From: Asterias rubens
Lineage: Eukaryota > Echinodermata > Asteroidea > Forcipulatida > Asteriidae
Length of the DNA: 64,000 nt
Direction of reading: 5' to 3'
NCBI RefSeq assembly: GCF_902459465.1
Contig: NC_047068.1
Span: forward strand, 13,973,195-14,037,194
A model generated the notes under the pieces. The model did no database searches, was not told the origin of the DNA, and saw nothing but the letters and a program-made list of their open reading frames with translations. This document shows positions 23,392-35,300 of this stretch, one piece after another (positions within the stretch are counted from its first letter, which is position 1; each line of letters begins with the position of its first letter). Both the position numbers and the translations under genes were made by a program.

Positions 23392-26300
23392 TTGGGGAGC
23401 TAATCATCCTTACTCGCAGCTAAGAGCTGAATTGCGAAGGACGCGGCTACGACGTGTTCGAGAAGCAGGCATGCAAGGGCGCATTCAGCTGCCAGCCACA
23501 TCAACCCATTATGACCACGGAGCACAGCCAAGATCGAAAGTGTTTGATTTTTTTCCTGAGGGAGGAAAACCGGATAGTCTGGGAAACCCTCGTGGCACAG
23601 CAGAGAACCAACGCACAACTCAACTCACATATGGCCCCGACCGGGAATCGAACCGGGGTCACCTTGGTGAGAGGCGAGCGCTTTACGCATAAGCCAACCG
23701 TGCCACCCAAGTGAGAATACTGGTCTTTGACAATTACCAAAAGTGTCCAGTTCCTTTAACAACTGTGAGAAGAGGATTCAGTTTCACAATTTACTGTCCA
23801 TTATATGTGAACTTAGATTTGGAACACCTTGACTGGTAATTTGTCTGTAGCCGTCATGATGAAGGAGGCACTGGTATTAAAATTCAGGGGTTTCATTGGA
23901 TGAGATATGGTGGTCGAGGGCGCGTATGCATGCGTTAAAGGCAGTGGACACTTGGTAATTACTCAAAATAACTATTAGCATAAAACCTTTCTTGGTGACA
24001 AGTAATGGGGAGAGGTTGATGGTATAAAACATTGTGAGAAACGGCTCCCTCTGAAGTGCCATAGTTTTCGAGAAAGATGTAATTTTCCACAAATTTGATT
24101 TCGAGACCTCAAGTTTAGAACTTGAGGTCTCGAAATCAACCATCTAAACGCACACACCTTCATGTGACAATGGTGTTTTTTTCTTTCATTATTATCTCGC
24201 AACTTCGATGACCGATTGAGCTCAAATTTTCACATGTTCGTTTTTTTATGCATATGTTGAGGTACTCCAACTGTGAAGGCTAGTCTTTGACAGTTACCAA
24301 TAGTGTCCACTGTCTTTAAATCAAAAACCTATTTTAAAAATTCTAACTCATACAAATCCATTTAGAGTTCATGTGAGCACTGAATTAAATCAAATTGGGG
24401 ATCTGGGGGCTTCTCAGGGAGTCCATTCAGCACACCTAATTTCATTTCAATCTGTGACGGTTAGGTCCAAAAGCTTGTTGAATTGACACGGAATGTCCGT
24501 GCTGTAATTTAGGAAATGTAGGAAATGTAGGGAATATGAAAAACAGAATCAATAAGCCATTTTTCTGACCGCGTGTGAGGGCGCTCTCAATGGTATTTTT
24601 ATCACAAATTTTATGTTAAGCGTTTTGTCATTTTTGTTGCGCCGCAGTTTTAAGTTGCTTTAGAATTGGATAAAAGGTCTTATTGTCCATGATGATTCTT
24701 ATTGTCCATGATGAATATGATGTCTGTCGTGGTAATGTGTATCAGTCTTTAATAACTGTTTTGGGTACGAATGAATATACCCCCAGAAGTGATACAAATA
24801 TGTTTGGGAGCCCCCTTACTCAGTCAAAAATACGGTGCATTGCAGTACACTTTGGATTTTGAATAATTCTCATCTTGATTTTGTACAGCAGCCTTTCCTA
24901 ACATTCGGGTGAGTTGATTTGTTAACTGGAGCTCATTACAAAGTGTTTTATTTTATACAGTAATGTGGTGTTGATATAGTTTCCATGTTTCCACACTTTT
25001 CTGGTTTTGTGTGTGTACTTCTGCATGTTAATACGGGTGCCAACTTTTGGGTCATTGCATGCTACACACCCAATGAATTCTTCTGCATATTGGTTGATTG
25101 TAAACTCCAGATAAATATTAAATTTGCATCAGAGATAAGGAATGTATTTTTTTTTAACCTTACACCGATGTGCATGAAGCACTGTACTCTAGCAAATCAT
25201 CAAAGGTCCACTAGCAAATCATCGGGTGAGATTTGAACTACGATAAGTGCACTGGTTCTTTTACGTGCATTACACAACACACAGGACCTATTGCTTTACG
25301 TCCAATCTGAAGGATGCAGTAATAATGGTTAATTTATTGCTTGAGACACAAGTGTCACGACTGGGACTCGAACCCACTCTCTGCTGAGTGATTAGAAACA
25401 CTAGAGCTTGAATCCAGTGTTCTTATCCACTCAGCCATGACACCCCACAGTTTGCAACAGTTAATTAATTTTTCTCTGATCTTTTCTGAAAAGAATTTTG
25501 TCTTATCTAGATTTGATTTTATTATCATTTAATTTTTCTTCTATTAACACAAATTCAACTATTTTATTGATTTATTGAATACAGATTATTGAAGGAAGTG
25601 ATTCAGTCTACACGGCTCGGTGGCAGTAACCCGGATGATTTCATAGGATGCGTCAATATCAAACTGGATGTGAGTATTAGATTTAGGGCACTGGCCACGT
25701 TTGGTAATTGTCAAAGACCAGTATTCTCACTTCTACGTTTCTTTATAGGGAGCTAGTTCTCACAGTGGTTTATACTATCAACAGCTCACCATTGCTTGTT
25801 ACAAAGAAGTTTTTAAGCTACAAATTATTTTGAGCAATAACCAATAGTGTCCAGTGCCTTTAAGCTAAGGGACGGGCGTCATAGAACCAACAATTTTTGG
25901 CAAATGACCACAAGTCCATAATTGAAACACGCAAACTGAGAAACATTTCATGCGTGGAACAGGAACTGGTATACATTATCAATAGCTTTTTAACAAGTAA
26001 GTTTTTCATTTTTAGAATAATTACCAAAGGTATACCACCCCCCCCCCCCCCTTAATTGTGCATATTGAATTTGTCCTTCCATAGACCATTCCTAGTTGGG
26101 GTTTGAGCGGGATGTACCCATTGGTCAGAAAGTCACACCGCACCAAGGCTTGTGGAGAGATTACGCTCAAACTCAAGATGTCTTTACAGGTGAGTTGGGT
26201 CAAGGTATATGGGGTCTCGATGCCCCAGCCTTAAAGGGGCACACTGCCTTTGGATTGGACGCAATCGCCTTTGTTTTAAAGGAAGTGATCATTAGACGTT

Positions 26301-29300
26301 AATTTAACTTTACTGGAATGGAAACTTTGTTATAGGCTAAAATGTACTTTATAGTTAAAAGCAGGACACTTCTTTTCAGAGCTGAGAAGTCTCCCGACTT
26401 CTGAAAATCTACTCCGCGGTAGTAGAACATAAAGCAAAAAAATTTTAAAATCTACCTGGCAAGTAAATACACAAATGGTGTTACCGCAAACCAAAAACAT
26501 ATTGAAACCTCACCATAACCACCGGTAGTAGAATATAAAGCAAAAAAAACCAACCAAACAAGTAGATACACACACGGTGTTAAGGCAAACCAAATACATA
26601 TTGATACCTCACCATAACCTCAAATCCCATCTTAAATACAGCTTGACTCTGCTTATTCCTTCAGAGAGCTAATCAGTCCTATCAGGTCTTGAGTCCACAG
26701 ACGGTTCACCGTGTCTTATGGCTTCACATTGTACATCATGAGGTAGCCAGACTAGATCAGCTGGGTGCGTGGGACGGTGAGTTACCGTCCAAAGCAATGA
26801 CGATTCTACAGCAGCACGCCGTGCAGTACGAGATATCAGCCTTGCATCAATCACTATGGTGAGTTTTATTAGACCTTGCACAGGGTTTGCCAAAAGACCC
26901 CTTGCATATGACGTTGAACGCTCCAAAGTGCACGTGACCTCAGTGTACGTGTAAATGTCGGAGTGTCGGAACAGTATACATGGCAAAATAAAGTATAACA
27001 CATGACGCGTAGTCCACCAATCTACAGACAAGGATCTATGTGTGGGGTGTATATCAAACTTGAAATATTGCTGTACCACACAGGGTAACATGACAATATA
27101 GGTTATCATAACAAATATATCTTCCAGTCTCATGTGTAATGCGCAAAGTTTTAAATTTCAGAACGTTATTTCGCGACGAACAGCATGCACGCGCACACAG
27201 TTTAGAATGTAATTTTTTGCACTGTCCCTATACGAAGCATGACGCATAGACTTTTACAATACGCAGGCAATAAAAAAACTGGAAGCACGTTATAGGTTTT
27301 TATACCACCCTCAAGTTCGAGCATACGATTGGTGGATTAGCGCGTACTGGAAGATAATAAAAGATAGTATAACAATTTACTATAAATAACCTCTGTCATG
27401 CTTCCAAAGTATCTTCAATTCACTTTAGTTGGCCAATCTTTTTCAGGATTAGTGAACGCGCCACATGCGTGCACATCTGCTGTACACGCAACACGCAAGG
27501 TTCAGCCTATTCATACTCCAAAGCTGACGTGTGTGTATATCTACTTTTTAGCCATAAATCACTCGTTGCATCATTCCAAAGCATATATGACAGAAGCTGA
27601 TAAATCTGACAGCAAAACTTGGTTTTGTACACATTAATCTTCATAACAAAAAGCTTTCAGATAAATATTACACCAGGTTTTTTTTTCAGAGTCATTACCA
27701 AAGTATGACCCTATAAACCCCACATGCATTTCGGAAAAAAATTACACCTTTTTTTTACACAAATGTTCAAAAGTTGCGATGATTGTTTTGTATTTTTGTA
27801 GCCGATGGTTAGCCTACAGTCAAGAATGCACCATGTGTGTGATAGACTTTAAATCCTTCTTTACATATGGAGAGACGCTACGACAATCCTGGACCCCTTA
27901 TGCATTGTCAGCAGATGAGGTAAGCTGCAGGATTTAATAGATGTAGATAATAATTACCCATGCCTACATCTTTATGGACTGTGAAGGGGTAACCCTGTTT
28001 CAGCTCCAGGAGTAGGTGGCTCCTAGTGGATGATACCCTTGGCTACATCTTTGCGGACTGTGAAGGGGGTAACCCTGTTTCAGCCCCAGGAGTAGGTGGC
28101 TCCTAGTGGATGATACCCATGCCTACATCCTTACAGACTGTGAAGGGGTAACCCTGTTTCAGGCCTAGGAGTAGGTGGCTCCTAGTGGATGATACCCATG
28201 CCTACATCCTTACAGACTGTGAAGGGGTAACCCTGTTTCAGCCCCAGCAGCTCCAGGAGTAGGTGGCTGCTAGTGGATGATACCCTTGGCTACATCTTTG
28301 CGGACTGTGAAGGGGTAACCCTGTTTCAGCCCCAGGAGTAGGTGGCTCCTAGTGGATGATACCCATGCCTACATCCTTACAGACTGTGAAGGGGGTAACC
28401 CTGTTACAGGCCTAGGAGTAGGTGGCTCCTAGTGGATGATACCCATGCCAACATCCTTACAGACTGTGAAGGGGGTAACCCTGTTTCAGCCCCAGGAGTA
28501 GTTGGCTCCTAGTGGATGATACCCATGCCTACATCCTTACAGACTGTGAAGGGGGTAACCCTGTTTCAGCCCCAGGAGTAGGTGGCTGCTAGTGGATGAT
28601 ACCCTTGGCTACATCTTTGCGGACTGTGAAGGGGTAACCCTGTTTCAGGCCTAGGAGTAGGTGGCTCCTAGTGGATGATACCCATGCCAACATCCTTACA
28701 GACTGTGAAGGGGGTAACCCTGTTTCAGCCCCAGGAGTAGGTGGCTGCTAGTGGATGATACCCTTGGCTACATCCTTACAGACTGTGAAGGGGGTAACCC
28801 TGTTTCAGCCCCAGGAGTAGGTGGCTCCTAGTGGATGATACCCTTGGCTACATCTTTGCGGACTGTGAAGGGGGTAACCCTGTTACAGGCCTAGGAGTAG
28901 GTGGCTCCTAGTGGATGATACCCATGCCAACATCCTTACAGACTGTGAAGGGGGTAACCCTGTTTCAGCCCCAGGAGTAGGTGGCTCCTAGTGGGTGATA
29001 CCCTTGGCTACATCTTTGCGGACTGTGAAGGGGGTAACCCTGTTACAGGCCTAGGAGTAGGTGGCTCCTAGTGGATGATACCCATGCCAACATCCTTACA
29101 GACTGTGAAGGGGGTAACCCTGTTTCAGCCCTAGGAGTAGGTGGCTCCTAGTGGATGACAGCCATGCCTACATCCTTACAGACTGTGAAGGGGGTAACCC
29201 TGTTTCAGCCCCAGGAGTAGGTGGCTCCTAGTGGGTGATACCCTTGGCTACATCTTTGCGGACTGTGAAGGGGGTAACCCTATTTCAGGCCTAGGAGTAG

Positions 29301-32300
29301 GTGGCTCCTAGTGGATGATACCCATGCCAACATCCTTACAGACTGTGAAGGGGGTAACCCTGTTTCAGCCCCAGGAGTAGTTGGCTCCTAGTGGATGATA
29401 CCCTTGGCTACATCTTTGCGGACTGTGAAGGGGGTAACCCTGTTACAGGCCTAGGAGTAGGTGGCTGCTAGTGGATGATACCCTTGGCTACATCCTTACA
29501 GACTGTGAAGGGGGTAACCCTGTTTCAGCCCCAGGAGTAGTTGGCTCCTAGTGGATGATACCCTTGGCTACATCTTTGCGGACTGTGAAGGGGTAACCCT
29601 GTTTCAGCCCCAGGAGTAGTTGGCTCCTAGTGGATGATACCCTTGGCTACATCTTTGCGGACTGTGAAGGGGTAACCCTGTTTCAGGCCTAGGAGTAGGT
29701 GGCTCCTAGTGGATGATACCCATGCCAACATCCTTACAGACTGTGAAGGGGGTAACCCTGTTTCAGCCCCAGGAGTAGTTGGCTCCTAGTGGATGATACC
29801 CTTGGCTACATCTTTGCGGACTGTGAAGGGGTAACCCTGTTTCAGGCCTAGGAGTAGGTGGCTCCTAGTGGATGATACCCATGCCTACATCCTTACAGAC
29901 TGTGAAGGGGGTAACCCTGTTTCAGGCCTAGGAGTAGGTGGCTCCTAGTGGATGATACCCTTGGCTACATCTTTGCGGACTGTGAAGGGGTAACCCTGTT
30001 TCAGGCCTAGGAGTAGGTGGCTCCTAGTGGATGATACCCATGCCGCTATCCTTACAGACTGTGAAGGGGGTAACCCTGTTACAGGCTTAGGAGTAGGTGG
30101 CTCCTAGTGGATGATACCCATGCCAACATCCTTACAGACTGTGAAGGGGGTAACCCTGTTTCAGCCCCAGGAGTAGTTGGCTCCTAGTGGATGATACCCT
30201 TGGCTACATCTTTGCGGACTGTGAAGGGGTAACCCTGTTTCAGGCCTAGGAGTAGGTGGCTGCTAGTGGATGATACCCATGGCTACATCTTTGCGGACTG
30301 TGAAGGGGTAACCCTGTTTCAGGCTTAGGAGTAGGTGGCTCCTAGTGGATGATACCCATGCCTACATCCTTACAGACTGTGAAGGGGGTAACCCTGTTTC
30401 AGGCCCAGGAGTAGGTGGCTGCTAGTGGATGATACCCTTGGCTACATCCTTACAGACTGTGAAGGGGGTAACCCTGTTTCAGCCCCAGGAGTAGGTGGCT
30501 GCTAGTGGATGATACCCTTGGCTACATCTTTGCAGACTGTGAAGGGGTAACCCTGTTTCAGGCCTAGGAGTAGGTGGCTGCTAGTGGATGATACCCATGT
30601 CTACATCCTTACAGACTGTGAAGGGGTAACCCTGTTTCAGCCCCAGCAGCTCCAGGAGTAGGTGGCTCCTAGTGGATGATACCCTTGGCTACATCTTTGC
30701 GGACTGTGAAGGGGTAACCCTGTTTCAGCCCCAGGAGTAGGTGGCTCCTAGTGGATGATACCCATGTCTACATCCTTACAGACTGTGAAGGGGTAACCCT
30801 GTTTCAGCCCCAGCAGCCCCAGGAGTAGGTGGCTCCTAGTGGATGATACCCTTGGCTACATCTTTGCGGACTGTGAAGGGGTAACCCTGTTTCAGCCCAG
30901 GAGTAGGTGACAACATGCCCCTGGTGCCCCTGGTGATTTGGGTCGACAGCCCATATCAATTTAATGTAGCCCTCACCTTGAAGTGTTCTTCCCGCCTTTA
31001 GGTGGTATCTCATAAAAGAAAAATATTTTTGGGTACTTTTTGTAAAACACAAAACACAGTGTCCACAGATTTACATTAAACTTACACGGTATGAAGGTAA
31101 TGATAGTAAAAAGCTTCCCTTAAAACATTACTTGCTGAGGTGCTGTAGTTTTTGAGAAATGAGTAAAACAATGTCACACACAAAAAATTCTTCTCAGGAG
31201 ACAAAAATTATGTTAGCATGAAAATCTTATTTTTATGTGACTCCTGAAAACATTGCTCTGTGGTTTTCACTGTTTTTTACTCAAAAAATTGAAGACCAAT
31301 GAAACAGAAACTTGTACAGATAACTTGTATTACATACATCTTCATTCACAGTGAGTAGGGATTCATGTCATGGCTTAAAACTTCATCTACAAAAGTTATC
31401 AAAACTCTTTAAAGACAGTGGACACTATTGGTAATTGTCAAACACCAGTCTTCTCACTTGGTGTATCTCAACATGTGCATAAAATATTAAACCTGTGAAA
31501 ATTTGAGCTCGATTGGTCGTCGAAGTTGCGAGATAATAATGAAAGAATAAACACCCTTGTCACACAAAGTTGTGTGTTTTCAGATGCTTGATTTCGAGAC
31601 CTCAAAATCTAATTCTGAGGTCTCAAAATCAAATTCGTGGAAAATTACTTCTTTTTCTCGAAAACTACATCACCTCAGAGGGAGCCATTTCTCCCAATGT
31701 TTTATACTATCAACCTCTCCCAATTACTTGTTACCAAGTAAGGTTTTATGCTAAAAATTATTTTGAGTAATTACCAATAGTGTCCAGTGAGTGCCTTTAA
31801 ATCATCAACAAAAAGCTAACACGTCATCTTGATTTCTCTGATTCTGGAACTAGGAGCAGTATCTACAGAAGTCTTTCCAGAGCTTCATCACATATGGCAT
31901 AAATATGCTGAAAAGACAACAAGATATGTTCCCACCAACCAACAAACCAGCAATAAGGAGGCTCCAGTATCTTCTACTGTAAGCTATAAGTTATGGATTA
32001 TACTTTCACGCTTATATGTCTTATCTTGTCTTATCTTATATTTCTCCAGAAGACGATCAGAGCATACTGATTGAAACGTCGAGTTGAAACCAACGGTTCT
32101 TTTCAGAACCACCCCCAACTCATTTAGAGATAGTCATTGTTAAATCGTGTTACCGGAAACCTTTCCATATCGTATTTCCACCATGCAAAGTTTCAAATCC
32201 TACTTGTCTTATCTTGTGAATTTGTACTCGTATTTCCCGCATGCGTCCAAAAGATTAGTTGAGATGTCTTTAAAGGCACTGGACACCTTAGGTAAATGTC

Positions 32301-35300
32301 AAAGACCAGTATTCTCACTTGTTGTATCCCAACAAATGCAAACAAAAAATAATTAAAATTTTGATTTAAATTTGACGAAATTTGCAAAAGAATAATGAAG
32401 GGGAAAAAAAACCCTTGTTGCACAAATTTGTGTGCTTTCAGATGCATAACATAAGGCTTCAGGCCCGAAGTCTTTTTATGCTTAAACTTATTTTGAGTAA
32501 TTACCAATAGTGTTCAGTGCCTTTAAGCTGACTCGTAAGGTACGTTGACACGTTATGTCTGAGAGGGATGTTCAGGATCACTAGAAACCAAAAGAAGAAA
32601 AAAACTCTCAGAATTGTTTATAACAAAACTAACTTCATGGAATGTTTCAGAATTAAAAGTTTCAGTCGTACCAAAAGTGCCTCGAGAATGACATGACTGG
32701 TTTTTCTTTTGATGGTGAAAGAGTGAAGGCTAAATTTGTTTTTCCTTTATTCATCTATGTGTCTGCAGATGTCTGGCTCAAATTAACGACATGGAATTTG
32801 CTGAGCGCAACGCTCTGTTTCAGCCGAGTTGCCAAGGTGTCATCATTGATGCAATCAAGGTAAATTAAATGATGTTTACTGACTATTTGGATTTAAAAAA
32901 ATAAAAGTTTACTAGAGCGAGATTTGAACCAGAGACCTTCCGGATTTAAGTGTTGGCGTTCGGCAGTCTCTCTATTTTGCCATACAACTGCTGTGTAGAC
33001 AGGGATCAAACCAAAACTTACGATACAACCTGGGAAGCAGCAGCCAGGAGATCACCTTAAAGAGATGCAACTTTTGACTTCAGATATCAACTAATAAACC
33101 ACAAGGGAAACTGACTGGTTAAGTCTGTTTAAAATGATTTGGGGTTTATTTGTTCCACCCTAAATAATTAAGAACAAATTATCTTGTCAGTTTCTGGTTA
33201 TTATTTGATTTTCACTGATGTCACATATGGCTAGTCTTTCCCATAGTCTGTCGTTTTGCAAGTCAAACTGCGTGTAAAGAAGCAGTGCATGTCTCACCAC
33301 CACATCTCTAGCCGCAGCATTCGCAAAAGGACACCAACCCCAACAAATATGAGAGAAAATGCATGAATGAAACATACCACAGACTCAAATGTTGTTTTTT
33401 GTGTGAACAATTATCCAAAATATATTACTTCGAACCCATGACCTAATTTAGTTTTCAAGTGACACTCCGTCTTTAAATTTTCAGGAGGACATCTGTAACT
33501 GGTATAAGAAGAAGCATGATGAGATAGTCAGTCAAGACGATGGCACTGAGACCATCACGACACTGACCAGTCTGACTAACGCTATCAACACTCAAGCACA
33601 ACGCCTTCTCAACTTTGTCCATAAGACGTATCAATCTGTGCTGGAGATCCAATACTTTGACATTGTGTATCAAGAATTGGCTAGAATAGTAAGTCAGTAA
33701 TAACAAGATGTTTTAGAAAATGTTTTCACTTCTGTTTTTCTCATTTTGTATATGCAAATATAGTTATTGGCCTGATGTTTCAACCCTAGCTGAATCTTTC
33801 TCAAAGACTTTTTTTATTTGTTTTTGTTTTACTATACTTCTCCATCAGAATGAATGTGCCTTAAAATGTAACTGTTGTCACATAGTGAGGGATGGGTTGG
33901 TTGTCATCAAGAAACATGGCGATAGTAAGATGGTTAACAGACGAGTATGGCCACTTTACTCACATATGGCCTTTATGACAAAAGAGATATTTAGATCGAC
34001 CATTCAAAATTTTGAAAAGATGCTTAATTTGTGTCGCCATTTTGCCAGACAAGTGTGTCACATGATTGATATCAATTTACCAAACATCATGTCCCATAAG
34101 CCTTTTTGAGATACGGTGGACACACTCGTATGACACTATTAGGTTTGGGTAAATTTGTCTGTACATGTATACACCCAAACCAAACAGTGCACTCCTTTAG
34201 TGTACGCCATACCTCAATAGGGCTAATGGTATGTATCTGCTTCTTCCACTAGTTAAGCCCTGCGTTCTCCTGGTTCTTTCTCAATGGGTCTCACTGGGTT
34301 AAGTCACTATTTGGGTCAGTATTCTAATGATTATTTGTTCCTTGCCCATTCAGCTGATGGATGATGTCGCCAAGTGTTTGTCAAGTTCCATCCATTCTAA
34401 TCATTCATTGGATGATGTCGAAGGAGAGGAGTACAGTCAGAGGAGTACAGCCCTCTTCATGCTCTACCTCGCTCTTCGAGATTTCGTTGCCTTCTCGGAG
34501 CATCTTAGTGAAAGGTCAGTAACCTCAAGATAATGAGAAGTATGGACTGGCAGTGAGGTCACTAGTGCATTGATGTGCACTAATGACCTCATTGCCAGTC
34601 CATACTTGTATGTGTTTGATTAAGTTCACTATTTTTGTGAGTCCTTGGCATCACAACCAGAATTAATAATTTACTGCTTAACTATTTAGAAAATAATAAT
34701 ATTGTATGTTTACCGTTTGGCTATCTGGTTGTTGTCCGCCATTTTGAAACCACCCACCAACACCCCAGAAGTACGTTCGCCTATGGTTGCTAAGGTTCGC
34801 CATCGTTGGTGGTGCACAACTCGTTACACTCAAAATTGTTGGCAAACGTGCGCATACGTTGGCAATGTTTGTTCAAGTGGAAAGCACTCCAGTAATATCT
34901 GGCTACCTCATGATGTACAATGTGAAGCCATAAGACATGGTGAACCGTCTGTGGACTCAAGACCTGATAGGACTGATTATCTGGTTCACATAGCATTTTA
35001 GCACCCTTGTTTACAGGTTTCCTCAGGCATGCGAGTTTCATTGATTAATTTCACTTAGGAGCCATCCTTGGTGTCGTTTCAAGAACTGTATAATGAAACT
35101 GTTCAATCAGTGAGACATTGATCAATGATATTTACCAATGGTGTATTTGACCTTTTGAACTGATGCAGAGACCAGGTCAATCTGGAGGTCAAGGGTTACC
35201 ATAAGTTCTTCAAACGAGCCGTGGAGAAATGGCTGACTGTGGCTAGAGTCCGAGCTCAGGAGAGAATCAAGAAAGCCGTGGAGTTGGATCAGGTTTGTGT

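Noticed and set aside
23345-23692. 115-residue ORF with a poly-Ile start
   Set aside because: Translation of the SINE tail and body.
23640-23705. Functional tRNA gene on the minus strand
   Set aside because: tRNA-like boxes are present, but the sequence continues into a SINE body with a (TTA)n tail and pairing of the acceptor stem is not evident.
26669-27133. 154-residue ORF on the minus strand
   Set aside because: It overlaps exon 12 in antisense and runs into an intron; no family resemblance.
27945-30908. CRISPR-like regular repeats
   Set aside because: Units are contiguous with no unique spacers, the unit is 79-80 bp, and the locus is an intron of an animal gene.
34790-35041. 83-residue minus-strand ORF with UNC13D-like sequence as a separate gene
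   Set aside because: The similarity is confined to the 82-bp inverted exon-12 copy; flanks are repeat sequence.
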